64,000 bases of DNA from Blastobasis lacticolella (taxonomy: Eukaryota; Arthropoda; Insecta; Lepidoptera; Blastobasidae). Below are positions 25,158 to 37,104 of the stretch, in pieces. The first letter of the stretch is position 1; each line of letters begins with the position of its first letter. The position numbers and the translations under genes are program-made. The notes under the pieces are model-generated. The model worked only from the letters and a program-made list of their open reading frames with translations, was not told where the DNA came from and did no database searches. The stretch is from NCBI GenBank assembly GCA_905147135.1, contig LR990044.1, positions 8,932,122 through 8,996,121 of the forward strand. Direction: 5' to 3'.

Positions 25158-25637
25158 AACATACTCGAATTAAGTATTGATATTGATACGCGTATGTGAT
25201 ATACAATTTAAAATATTTGAGCAAACGTGTAATTGCCCAATATATTCATGATTTAAACAGCTGCGAAAATTATTCATCTCGTGAACAGTTTACGTGCTAA
25301 AAAGGGCCTCGTACGGGATATCGAGAAAATTATATCGCTAAAATAACCCCTGCGTTTTATTAGGCACCTATTCGCTCTTATTAGAGTGGAGGCACCGAAA
25401 TCAATAGCAAAGGTCAGCCTTGCTCAATTTGAATATTGGAGTCTCGTTAGAGTCGGCTTTGATCCTGGTAGGATTGCGATTCGCATTTCGATGATCTGTG
25501 GTTTACTGAATCCGTTATTGCGCGATTTGCTCGCAGATATTTGTTTTTCAAATTGGTATTTACGTTTCCGCACACATTTCTCATATTTTATTACGTATAT
25601 GTGTATGTTATAACGCGTTATAAACAGGCAAACTAAA

Positions 25638-25726
25638 TGGCCTACGACGCGAGGATGCCGGAGACCGGGCGAAGTGGAGGAGAATGAGTAGGAAAGAGAA
25701 CCCTAGCAGAAGTCGGGACGATGATG
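25638..25726 (+). mobile_element. 89-bp RTE-like 3' fragment with 18-bp imperfect TSD
   Basis: ATAAACAGGCAAACTAAA (25620-25637) recurs with one mismatch at 25727-25744. The insert between them contains GCGAGGATGCCGGAGACCG and ends ACGATGATG. Its body matches, inverted, sequence at 41095-41175. It is an extremely 5'-truncated retroposition. Confidence 0.75.
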
Positions 25727-26809
25727 ATAAACAAGCAAACTAAAATAAGTACTTATAAGATTGAAAGGGACTAGCTAGGGACGTCTGGATGAATACCAAG
25801 TGTTGCCGACCCCGTAAGAATTTTTTCGCATCCTTCTAGGAGATTTCCATACTCGTAATATCCATAACAAATGTTGCAAATGTACCTAGCTTCAATACAA
25901 CTTGTATGAAATATTTGCTAATACAACTACACTTTATTAGTTGGCAATTTTTTGTGCAGTAGGTAACTAGAAATTAACAGAGATCGGATTTTTTCCTTTA
26001 CATGTGCTACACGACATTGCTTCTTACCAAATTTCATGATTTAACGTTGATGAGGAAGTACCCTATGGGTTTTGACTACCTTGCGAGCGTCAAAATATGC
26101 GGCATAAACGGCCTCAACTTTTGATTGCGTTGACTTAGTTTGATTTTGAAGTTCCACTCGTACGTAATGCGTAATGTTCCAAAATACTTAAACTAAGATA
26201 AATAATCTTATAGTTAAATCCGTAATCAACGAACTTCATCATCGCGAAATTGTCAGTCGTTAGATGTCTTGATACTGGGCTTTTACCCTGGTTGTGGAGC
26301 GATTTCTTAATAAGACATGAATTTCAATTATCCCGGTTTGCAGTACATTACCGGCTCGATTAATTTTGTTAGAAAATAACATAAACATTTTTACTTAAAG
26401 TGGGTTCATATTTTAACTAATTGCTCCTGTTACAGTGCCCTATGTATAGTTCAATACCTACAATTTAAATAAACGTATTTCTCTTATAATATTATCAAAA
26501 TGCATTCACGAATAAAATATGAGCTTCAAGTTTGAAGGACTCCATGCCTCCATGATTCCACTCCAACGCTAGAAACAACAGATGACCATTGATGCTTGAT
26601 AGAAAACTGCTCGTAACTTTATCACTTGAGCGAAGAGCAAGTTTTCCTTTGTTATCGGATAGTTGGCAACTCCACGAGTTAGCGGGCAGATACCAAAGTC
26701 CAGTCTCATTACGCCCATAAACTTTGCTAAGTTAACTTCGACTGTGCAAAGTTTGATCAGTGGCGGATTGCTGACTAGATCTGATTTAATGCTGCATCCA
26801 GTGTTTCAG

Positions 26810-27014
26810 TAGGCTAATTACGTAACGCAGTTGCGAACAATACTCTGATTTCAATTATTGAAATTGTTACTTTTGCTATTGCGTATCATCGATTTCATGG
26901 GTTCAGTTGCTAACAAAGGTCCATTGTAATAAACTGAAACTTTTAAATCGCAAAAGCAACAATTTCAATCATTGAAATCAGTGAATTGTTGGCAACAGTG
27001 TTATGTAATTAGCC
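26810..27014. mobile_element. TIR element family T (205 bp)
   Basis: Inverted arms of roughly 60 bp begin TAGGCTAATTACGTAACGC on the left and AAGGCTAATTACATAACAC on the right (minus strand). TTCAG precedes (26805-26809) and includes the right boundary (27015-27019). It is non-coding and lies about 0.7 kb upstream of globin exon 2. Confidence 0.78.
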
Positions 27015-27325
27015 TTCAGGTATGACATCGATTTCTAAAGTCTGATTATCAATTTCTTCCATGAGATTCGCATTGTTTAATAGTAACAAATTACAAAAAT
27101 AAAGTCATTTATTATTCCTTCATTATAGTTCAGTTTAGACCGCCATCATTCAGTTACTTTTCTTTTTGATATTTAACAATTGATTGACAACTATCACTAC
27201 AAAATTATTAAAATTGCTAATATTATGTTTACATAGGCAATTGGAAGTTTATAATATATTTTATAATGTCTGATCTTCCTCCTTAGAAATCTTGGCCGTT
27301 CTAAACCGACATAACTGAGTGCGAG

Positions 27326-27386
27326 ATTTTATACCACTAAAGTAGCTAACAAGCGTACGGTTCGCCTGATAGTAAGCAGTTACAAA
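27326..27386 (-). repeat. Family D 3' fragment upstream of globin exon 2
   Basis: ACCACTAAAGTAGCTAACAA, GCGTACGGTTCGCCTGATAG and AAGCAG are a diverged inverted D 3' end. Confidence 0.6.
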
Positions 27387-27477
27387 AATACTCAAAAATC
27401 ATGGAGTAATGTGATCGTAATGCCTAAACATCCGAAAACCGGAATAAGAAAATATGCATTTAACTTGACATTATTCT

Positions 27478-27657
27478 TTCACCACACATATTACCATGGA
27501 GAAAAAGAATCATATTACCGGGTTTGTTACCACGGTTACAACTAACCATGATAATACTAACCGTGGTAACCAACCCGATAATATGTTTTTTTTTCTCTAT
27601 GGTAATATGCGTGGTGAAACTATAGTGAATAACCACGAAAGTCTTAAAACACATTTA
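27478..27657. mobile_element. Palindromic element family P, upstream of globin exon 2
   Basis: TTTCACCACACATATTACCA at 27478 pairs with its near-complement ending at 27620, and an inner GTTACCACGG pairs with CCGTGGTAAC. This is a hairpin of about 143 nt. The right flank AACCACGAAAGTCTTAAAAC (27632-27651) also follows the related palindrome at 631-720. It ends about 70 bp before the globin exon. Confidence 0.75.
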
Positions 27658-27728
27658 ACACTACGAATTCTAGACAACGGAAAACCACCTCAAATACCAT
27701 ATTCTAAATTACTGCTTCTGCTCCACAG

Positions 27729-27960
27729 GTTATTCGAAGAGAACCAAGACCTGCTAAATATGTTCGAGAAGTTCCACCAGTGTCGGACGAAAGAGGAGCA
27801 GATGAACTCAATGGAGCTGGCAGAGCACGCCAACAACGTCATGAACACGCTGGACGAAGGGATCAAGGGTCTAGACGACCTGGACAACTTCTTCGCCTAC
27901 ATACACCAGGTCGGCGCCAGCCATCGGAGGATACCGGGATTCAAAGTGGAGTATTTCTGG
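27729..27960 (+). CDS. Globin (globin X-like), internal exon 2 encoding the heme pocket
   Basis: This 232-nt exon encodes 77 residues of a globin, a heme protein that binds O2 or other small ligands. It starts after a pyrimidine-rich tract ending CCACAG at 27728 and ends at TGG|GTGAGT (27960/27961), both good splice sites. In exon numbering, a CD-corner Phe (about residue 12, in LLNMFEKF), the distal His E7 (residue 33, in AEHANNVM) and the proximal His F8 (residue 65, in GASHRR) can be assigned. The E7-F8 spacing is 32, as in neuroglobin. The exon begins with the last base of a codon (phase 2 intron) and ends at phase 0. These match the ancient globin intron positions B12.2 and G7.0. The next exon is at 32939; no preceding exon was found between 1 and 27728. 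Assignment to globin X rather than another insect globin class is inference. Confidence 0.9.
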
Positions 27961-30213
27961 GTGAGTTCCCTTTTTACCCAGTTGCCTATGGATATTAATA
28001 ACACCAGGGGCATTCTCAATGCGTTACCCACCCTTTAAAAACTCCGGCACCGTTACTCTGGTTCTCCTTTCGTTAATGAAATAGGTACATAATATGTCTC
28101 ATTGATTTTCGTTCGTTACGAAAGCTGTTCATATTGGTAGTAGATATGAACCCCGAAATGTTGTTCGACGAACCGCCAACAAATATACCTATTCTATCTC
28201 TTATCCGAATTTGAGTGTCCCGAGTATAGCAGTGACGATGTAGGCTGATGATGATGACAAAATACAACCTCTTCTTCTACTGAATATTTTTAACATAACG
28301 ATAACGCGCCTGCAAGCTTGTAGATTATAGCAATATGCGTGGAAGAGGCTCAAGTCCACTTGTGGATTTCTAAGCATAAGGAAAATGTTTAAATATGAAA
28401 TGTGAGCAACGGTATCTAGTGATTTTGGTACTTGATATTAACAACTTTATTAACTTGTTCTTACGTAATTTTATCGTGAATTTGGAAGTTACAACTAGGA
28501 AAATGATGTTTTGATCGATGTAAGTTACCTACACAATTAATGTTTATTATTTTTGGTCCTTATATATCGGACTTTTATCTTCAAGAACCAATATCTTGCA
28601 AATCGCTCTTCTTCGTATATCGCAACACTCGTGATGCTGCAATATTTTACACCCTCCCGTTGCCAGAGGCTTATCCTAATCAAATTTTTCACCCGAGACC
28701 CTTGCTATATCGTTGACCTAGATCATAAATTGATCTAGCCCTTTGCCCTCGCCGGGGTCACTTCTTATTAAGCTTGCGTATCACGCTATCCAATTTTAGC
28801 AACGGCCACATGCCTAATAGAGCGAGGTAGCGTGTGACATTTTGAATTGTTTGACAAGATAAGTTGATGTTACAAAAATTATTACAAATAAGAATTTTGA
28901 ACAAATAAGGTTTTTATTGGTAGGTATTTTTAATATATAATTATATTCTCTTCGTGTGTAATGTTTAAGTTGTAAATAAATTCAAATCATTTTAAATTTA
29001 CACTTTATTATTGATTCATTAACACCACAATTAATAATTTTCCTAAATACATTTCTGGCACTCAAGGCAATAAATATATCCAAAAGCTATTTATGGGTAT
29101 AAGCATCCAATAAGTAATTAAAGTAGAAGGAATGGAGGAAAGGAAGAAGATATTATTACTTAGCCCATTTGCTCTCCGTGGAATAGATATATCATAATAT
29201 TTTATTACTGTCCATTTAACATAAGGGCCATCATAATAATGTTTCCCTGAAACACTGTTTTGCTCCGAGAAAGTTTGTATCGATATCAATATTTTCGCGT
29301 GATCTGATGCAATGATAAATTTCCTAGGAACAAATATCGGTTCACATGATGGATATGATTCCCGTATCGGTTATGGGACCCTCCTTGAGTAAAACACGCA
29401 ACCTATTTTCTTTATGACTCGTCCACTAACAGAACATCTTTCAAAGATTTGGTCAGGGTTTCCTTTAGTTTTATTTAAAGGATTTGGACCATTCCAAATT
29501 CTTTGATTTTATTAGTGCTTCTATCATATTTTAATGTAACAGAACTGGCTTAGAAATTCCCTTGTTTCAATTGTAACATAGATTTTAGATTTAGATTTAT
29601 TTATTACTCTTCTACAGTTTACATAATAATATTACATTTATCATCATATATCTATAAAAGAGATCGTTAAAATGAATACAATATTGTAAAAAATTACATA
29701 ATTTTTAAACTTATTTAAAAATGTATTAATGTCAAAAAATTAATTAATAATCCGAAGTTTTATATAAAATAGATATTTCCTCTAATTAATAAATTACCCA
29801 GGATTTCCTCTAATTAATAAAATATTCAATAAAATAATCAATGAAATATATGTCAATATTGGTAAATTACACAATCAAATGTCAAAAATACAAATAAGAA
29901 ATTCATTATTTAAGATTAAATGTCTATAACAAAAATAACTACAACAATGTCAATAACAAAATCAATGGATATGTCAAAATACAATTAATAATACATATAA
30001 TAACATTTAAAAGTATATTAATTAGTTACCCAGAAGATAAAATATTATCATCAAAATAACGAATACAATGAATGTGATATGTCATCAAATGTCAATAATA
30101 ATAATAACAATAACTGCAACAATGTCAATAGATTAATTCATATGTCAAAAATAAAATTAATTGTAAGTATTTTATACATGTAATAACCACATTGAATGTC
30201 AAAGAAATACAAT

Positions 30214-32826
30214 TTAATCTTCCTTATATGTAAGGTATTCATTTACAGAATAGAATACATTGTCCAATAAAAAGTTTCTCAGCCGGCGGGCAAACGTTTC
30301 GTCAGTTTGTTCTATCTTGATAGACGTGGGTAGGTTATCATAAAATTTCGGATCTATTATACTTTTTCTGGAGTGCAGTTCGATGCTGGACTACAGCCAG
30401 TCGTCCGGCGCCTCTCAGACCGTGCCCGCCATCCGTGCGACAATCATAGCTTCCAAGATTACGCCTTACATACATAATTACATTATAAATGTATAAAGAG
30501 AATAGCGTCATTATCCGATGTTTTTTAAACAATGGCCTGCATGTGTCCCTTGGTCTCGCGTTCTCGATTATCCTTACGGCTCATTTCTGCAGTACCAGCA
30601 CACGTCCGGAGTCCGTGGAATTGCCCCACAGAATGGTTCCGTAGGATAACAGGGAATGAAAGTACGCGAAGTACGCTTGCCGCAGCACACTCGTCGATAC
30701 AAGAGGCCGGAGCTTGCGTAGCGCATACGCTGCACTGCTGAGACGATCGCACAGGTTTTCAACGTGCATCTTCCAGTTCAGTTTCGAGTCAAGTGTAAGA
30801 CCAAGGAACTTACACTCATCACAACTGGGGATAGGAGCAGTTATTCTTGTCCGAGATATTGCTCTCCCGGTGAACACAATCAGATGTGACTTTGATTCAT
30901 TTAGTATGAGTCCGTTGCATGAAAACCACTGCCTCAATTTCTCACATAGAATATTAATCTTAGTGCTGAGCTCGTCACACGAACGTGCGCACACCACCAC
31001 CGTAGTATCATCAGCAAACAGTATAATTAGGCCCTCCGTGATGGCTCATGGCAGGTCGTTCACGAAGACTAAGAACAATGTGTGCGGAATTCCTACAGTG
31101 ACGTCACCTGTACTTACTTCCATCTGTAGATACCTCAACCGTCTGTTTTCTATCTAGCAGGAATGATTTAATTAGATCATGAGAAATTCCGGTGATTCCA
31201 TATACCTTCATTTTAAGTAATAAGTCATGTTGGATAACGTCGAAGGCCTGGACAAATTCACACAGCGCCATCTAGCCCCAAACTAAGCAAAGCTTGTGCT
31301 GTGGGTGCTAGATAACTAATATACTACTGAAATACTTTTAAATACATACTTATTATACATAGAACACCCAGACCCGTAACAGAAATTAAAATTCATCATT
31401 TCAATTTCTGCCCGGCCGGGAATCGAACCCGGGACCTCCACTCAGGTCGTCAAAGATCACAAAAAATACCAGCTGTCTTGTACTTTTCGTCGATCCCAGT
31501 GATTACGCAGTCTACAACATGTTGTGATGCTGTTGTTGTAGATTTATTTTTCCTATACGCATACTGTCGGTCAGTCAGTAGGTCGTTTTGTTCAAAATGC
31601 TTCATTAAATTAGTGGATATAATCGATTCAGTAATTTTTGATACAATCGGGACCATTGTTAGGGGACGGTAGCTATCGACTTCATCTTTATCACCTTTGC
31701 CTTTTATGCCTTTATATACGGGGCAAACACGCGTACACTTTAGAACATCTGGATATACGCCCGTCTCAAATACTTCGTTTATTAGCAGTACTAATAAATC
31801 CGCAACAATGGGCCATATTGACAACAAAATATTAGTGGATATGTCGTACAGATCCAAAGTACCGCCCTTCTTCATCATTGTTTTGATAACTTTGTCCAGA
31901 GTTTCACGCGTAACAGGCGGTAGAACGAACTGAGGAACATCAAGAGTTGACGCAAATCTTTGTGCGAAATTCATTGCTACTTTACTATCACCTTTAACTG
32001 AAAATTTGGAGGTAATATTTATGAAGTGATCGTTAAAAGCGTTAGGTATTTTGTCCCCAGTTACAGTAATCCCGTCTTTTTTTATACTATTAATTGTGTT
32101 TTTGTTTTTTGTTTTATACATTGTCTCCTCTTTTAATATCTGCCAAATTTCTTTTGATGGATTTTTTGTGTAATATTATATATATCTGTGTAATATTTTT
32201 GTCACGCAAGTTTGTTGATTTCACTAAGTCACGATAGTACTCGACGCATTGTCGTAATATTTCACATGATGGGAATTCATGACTCATCTCACAAAAGCCC
32301 TCGAAGTTATCTATGAAAGTAAATAGTTCATCACTAGCCCAGGGAATAGTATTCTTCTTCTTAATAGATATATTTTTATATGGAAAGTGTATGTCAATAT
32401 AACTAGTCAAAATGTTAAGTAATCTATCAAATTTAATATTAATGTCAATGTTTTTATCTGAAATAAATTGCCAATTATAATTATAAATGTCAAAATAGAA
32501 AGAAGAAATTGAAGTTTTGGTATAAAGTCGCCGCCTGGCGTAGGAGTTATGGGGTTTAATTGCATTTATATTCTTATCTAAACACAGTTTTTATAGCTGC
32601 GCGCTGTGGTCACTTATTACAGTGTCCACGGGGCTTGCAATGATACACCTATCTCCGCTTCCCACGAGCCCACAGTCTATTGATGAACAGCTACCCGTAC
32701 CTCTGTCGTCCCTAGTCGGAAAGTCAACACAGTTTCGTATATTATAGCTGTTTAATAGGTCGTCCAATTTCCATCGCAGGTTATTGTCCGTTAGATAGTC
32801 CACGTTTGAATCGCCGACATAATGAC
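30214..32826 (-). pseudogene. Broken LINE ORF2 (endonuclease C-terminus, RT, C-terminal domain)
   Basis: Recognisable blocks on the minus strand are the end of the APE domain with SDH (32591-32826), a linker region (32114-32410) and RT fingers with SYRPLTMVPIVSKI and the stretch ending IFCDL (31450-32121). After a SINE insertion come AFDVI and an FADD catalytic box near 31010, the connection region with FLGLTLDSKLNW and SYGTILWG (30581-31000), and a C-terminus containing YDNLPTSIKIEQTDETFARR that ends at TAA (30214-30216). Frames change between blocks. The FADD form of the catalytic box and the C-terminal motifs fit CR1/Jockey-group LINEs; the exact family is not resolved. Confidence 0.85.
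31249..31451 (-). mobile_element. SINE family A (tRNA-Gly-derived), inserted in the LINE RT domain
   Basis: On the minus strand this has the ACGACCTGAG start, box B (GGTTCGATTCC), the CGGGTCTGGGTGT body and the GATGGCGCTGTGTGAATTT end of family A. Compared with other copies, an internal stretch of the tRNA-like head, including much of box A and the anticodon arm, is missing. It splits the catalytic (F)CDL-SK-AFD motif of the host LINE. No clear TSD is visible and a few host bases appear lost. Confidence 0.85.
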
Positions 32827-32938
32827 CTATTTATCCACGAATTGGATTTAATATTATTATTATCATTATTATGCCTGAACGAGGTTGAACGTGCGTGAGA
32901 GGTCACAGTTTAATCGAAACTTTATTTATTATTTACAG

Positions 32939-33094
32939 AAAATAGAAGCGCCATTCCTCGCTGCCGTGGAGTCGACGTTGGGCGACCGATACACGCCGAA
33001 CGTGGAGAACATTTACAAGATAACAATCAAATTCATCCTAGAAACACTAGTCGACGGCTTCGAGAAGGCTGGCAACAAGCCTAACTCGACGTGA
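32939..33094 (+). CDS. Globin (globin X-like), last coding exon with stop
   Basis: This 156-nt exon follows a pyrimidine-rich acceptor ending TTTACAG (32938) and starts in phase 0, matching the donor at 27960. It encodes 51 residues, beginning with KIEAPFLAAV and containing LGDRYTPN, and ends with TGA at 33092-33094. These are the G-helix remainder and H helix of the globin fold, a typical globin C-terminus. The intron between the two exons is 4978 bp and is largely filled by a decayed antisense LINE (29581-32829). The last residues (NKPNST) form a short polar tail. Together with the exon at 27729 this gives a frame-consistent 3' half of a globin gene with no stop or frameshift. Confidence 0.88.
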   Translation, partial: KIEAPFLAAVESTLGDRYTPNVENIYKITIKFILETLVDGFEKAGNKPNST

Positions 33095-33279
33095 GCGCGA
33101 TCCACCGTGCACATACTAAAGGAATCCCAAACAGCCCAAAGGGGCGTTTGAACAATTAAATTAAAAGAACAAAGTCAAGCGACATCACCTCCTGATGTTG
33201 AATCGGCCTTTAAAATCCTATGCCCATCGGAACGTGAATTAAGAAGTGTCAATTTACTGCGATCAAAAACAGTGGACAT

Positions 33280-33285
33280 AATAAA
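33280..33285 (+). terminator. Candidate poly(A) signal of the globin gene
   Basis: AATAAA lies 186 nt after the globin stop codon at 33094, the first such hexamer downstream. The region between is AT-rich, non-coding and free of recognised repeats, as expected for a 3' UTR. Other AATAAA motifs farther down could serve instead. Confidence 0.4.
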
Positions 33286-33909
33286 TTTTAAATTAAGAAA
33301 AATGTAAATGTGTATAATGTTAATAATTTTAAAGTTTTCGTTAACGAAGTTGTATTTGGGTTTCGTCTGCGTCTGAATTTAGGGGAATGAAAGATTGTAC
33401 TTATGTTTCGGGGAGTTTCGGGAAGTCGGATCGAAATTTTTCGTACGCCGAATGAAATTGATAAGATTACTGTAGGAGGGAACATGATTTAAGCACATAA
33501 ATCGAAACGCTTTTTTCATAGTGTGACTATTATTTGTAAGATATAGAGACAAGAACTGTGTAGACAAACCGATATGCAAAGAATTTGCGCTGATCATAAT
33601 GTCTAGTTAAGCTTGTTAAAAATACAGTTTCTATGTCATTTACCTGCTTTACCTTTGGCTTTACAGTGTTATGTTCCGGCACTCACTAATTTAGTATTTA
33701 ATATGCAAACGGATTTTAATTTTTAATACGACAACATTGGAATTGTTTAAATACAAATTGCGTCTTCCGTGTGTATCGCCATTATTATCCAAGTAGCTAT
33801 TCGTTCTTATGTTGTGTTTATTTTTTTGAACTACGAATTTTCATGGTCTCTGAAATTTTATTGTTAATTAACTAGATGATGATGATGAACTACGGTTATA
33901 AGCATTCAG

Positions 33910-34604
33910 CAGTCTGGCTGGGCCGTAGAACCATGGATCCAATCTTTGCCCGCGGGGTCCTCCAAGAGTCCCACTGCAGTAGGAATCAACCTTTGCATTT
34001 TGCATTTCTCGACCTGCAGAGGGAATTCGACAGTGTCCTCAGGAGATAATCTGGTGGGCTCTGAGATCAACGTCTGTGCTCAAAGCGTACATTAAGATCA
34101 TCCAGAACATTTACGCAAACACTGAAGCCGTCTTCAAAACCATCGTAGGCTATACTAATCCCTTCTCGATTACTGTAGGTGTTTACAAGGGTTCAGTGCT
34201 GAGCACATACTTGTTTTGCGTTTTGCTCGATGGCCTCTCAGCGGAAATTCTGGACGCGCTTCCTTGGCTTATGAAGTAAGCTGATGACATCGCACGACGG
34301 TAAACATATACAAGGAAGTGTTATAAAGCGGTGGTTTGAAGCTGAATGTTGCCAAAACAGACCTGCAGCGCGGATCTTGCAACCATCCGTATAGGGAACG
34401 AAGCTGTCAATAGAACAGCTAAATTATATTACCTCGGATCCGTGCTGCAGGAGTCCGGCGACATCGGCCACGATGTCAAGTTCAGAATCTCTGCGGCTTG
34501 TGCCAAACGGCGGCGGGAGCTCACGGCAGACACTTGTGACCCTAAAATCCCGATCAAGCTCGGATGACCTCAAAAGACCGCTCGGATGATGATTATGATG
34601 ATGA
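33910..34604 (+). mobile_element. Decayed, deleted RTE-like LINE copy with 12-bp TSD
   Basis: The 695-bp insertion is flanked by ATAAGCATTCAG (33898-33909 and 34605-34616) and ends in GATGATGATTATGATGATGA. In shifting frames it encodes RT pieces: FLDLQREFDSV, a thumb-like stretch (34076-34279) and, on the following broken line, ADDI and KLNVAKTD. It ends with a connection stretch containing YLGSVLQESGDIGHDVKFRI (34346-34567). Stops and deletions make it a dead copy. It lies about 0.8 kb beyond the globin stop codon. Confidence 0.85.
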
Positions 34605-34616
34605 ATAAGCATTCAG

Positions 34617-37104
34617 TATTATAAAATAATAAACATATTTTCATAATAACATTGTACAGTTCAGAATATTTAAATTTTATTTGATTGGTGTTAGTGAAAT
34701 TTGTATACCTATTTGTTTTTTAAATGGTTGTATATAGCTGAAATCGCAATGTGCATTACAATATAAAATGACGGGTGTATTTACCAAAAATCTGTAGTTA
34801 TTTCAGATAAAAATCTATTGTATCTAAAACTCAATTATTATTTTCCGATATCATTTAATTTAACCAGCGTAACTCACTGTATTCTGTCAATAGTAAATGA
34901 TAAAATATAATTTTATTATTAGGTAGGTACCTAATTCTTTGCAGACCAACCTGAATTTTTTTTTAAATTAGGTACACAAATCGGAAACTTTTGCTGCTCT
35001 ATTTCCAAGCACTATTTCCAACAGGAAATCTAAAATTGATACGCATAAATATAGCACAACTACAGACTTAAATTTATGTAGTATAGACTAAACAAATTAA
35101 AACAAATAGACAAAATAAATCTAAGCGAACCAAACTCTCGAAAATTTTATAATACTATAACTCTATTTTATCAAACTCCACACTATTGAAACTACTATAT
35201 TTTCGACAATTTTAATCAAATATCAATTTGAAAGTTTTGTACGAGAAGATCTAATAAATGTTTTACTCTGATCAAATTAATATAGGTGTTTACGTTTTTG
35301 ATTGACTGAGCATGTGTTATTTTTAATGACTTTGATAAAACTCGATCATCGCCCTCTTTTATCTGAAAATCTTTTCTAATTTATCACATTTTTTTATAGA
35401 AAATAGTCAGATATTTGACTGCCATCTCACTTGATGTTAAGTGCTGATACCGTCTACGTTGGCACATACCTTCAATGAACATGAAGCAAATAACTAACTA
35501 TGCTTTATTTATTTTTCTAAGATTTTATATTTTACTTTTTATGTGCCAGTTGCGTCGAATTTACTTCATTTTTCATTACTTAAGTACAACATTTATTTAT
35601 GTAAACGAGCCTTCCCTGTAATCACTGAATAATTTCCCTAAGTGGTTCCCATCTACTATTCACGACCACGGGCTTTGATTTCAAAGAACATCACAAACAA
35701 ACGCGACATTTTATGAACCTGCTGAAGGTTATTCGGTTTCAGGCTCGTGTGATATATATATGTGATGTATATCGCCATGTTAACTTACAAAGAACCATGG
35801 AAGTTATACTTAAGTGGTACGTTGAAAGCTTGGTGAAACCTTTTGGAGTCATACACAAAGACTGTACTATTGTTTTCTTACCTTAAATCCTTTGCCAGTT
35901 AAAAGGTAAAAGCTGATTTTATTTAAATAGTAGTTGCAAAGCCTTTTTAAAATTCAATAATATTTTAATCACTACATTGGATTGAAAGCTTCATTTCAAA
36001 TCATTATTAAGCAGGGAAGCACAAAATAATAAACTGCAGCTTTGCCTTTTAAATCACATTTTATTTCGTATTTCCGAGTGGGATTTATGAATACCGGGCG
36101 TTGAATTCGTTCAATATAATTTAATACTGCAGCCGGTTAATATTGTCACAGCGTGCGCTTTGCTGGAGCGCTCAACCCTCGCCGAATGGACTGAGAACTG
36201 GGATAACAAAACAGATTTGCCATTGTGACATCGGTCCATCCGAAGCTGGTCAGAAATTACCTTTTCACCTCGCAAAGTCCCAGAAATCCCACAGTGCTAA
36301 CATTATGCGGACAGCCACCCGCAGTTTGTTGTTCAAAATGAAGTTTTTATTTAGTGCGGCTTTTTCCAACCTTTCTCCTTAGATGCAAATTCTCGCTTTG
36401 TATTTTCGCTTCCATCGACCATATTGTGTATTATTTCATTATTCATTATTTCTTGTTGATAATTGATACCTAGTTAAATAAAACTTTGAAAAACCTAAGA
36501 ACCACAACTACTTTAAATCGTTAGCCAATATAATGTATGAACGTTCATTGATAAATATTAATATTTTGTATTTTATAAGGTGTATTTACTGCAGGATAGA
36601 TGTAACGGATTGAATGTGCTGTAATAATTTAAACAAGTGTTGTATAAGATCGATGTAATAAAGTGTTACTTTCGTTTTAAAAAATAAAATATTATTTAAA
36701 AGTCAGTTTGTCGTAATTTCACACCCTTTATGCAAAAATATGCTTATGTGCAAGAATGAATAAAGATGGGCCGACGACAATATTTTTATACCTATTGTCA
36801 TTATCATCAAACTCAAACTTTTTAGGTTAGGCTCAAAAAGGCTAGATCTAAACAAGTTAAATCACAATTATGGCAAATAACACCAGAGAGAAGATAATCA
36901 CTAGCTCACAAGGATTACAGAATAAGTAAGCACAGAAACTTAACCCTTACTTTCAAACGTCATATTAATACAGTCCAAGGAACTTCTTAAAAATGAAGGA
37001 GGAAAGTAAGATGGAAATACGTAGCCAACAACGGCAATGACTGGCAGGACCTGACAATTATCGGCATCGACAATGCCAACCGCACCGCAGCCGAGAATAT
37101 CACA
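34617..37104. other. No recognised gene; AT-rich DNA
   Basis: Scattered AATAAA motifs and low-complexity A/T runs. A 79-codon frame at 36143-36382 has no recognisable domain. Confidence 0.5.

Larger units (their letters stand above)
29581..32829 (-). mobile_element. Decayed 5'-truncated LINE (CR1/Jockey-like) inside the globin intron
   Basis: Read on the minus strand, the element starts within the APE endonuclease domain near 32829, where a degraded GDSN stands in place of GDFN. It runs through RT and a C-terminal domain to a stop at 30214. It then has a roughly 630-bp AT-rich 3' UTR and ends in (TCTAAA)-type tail repeats near 29581. It is antisense to the globin exons that flank it. Stops, frameshifts and a SINE insertion (31249-31451) show that it is dead. 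Confidence 0.85.
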
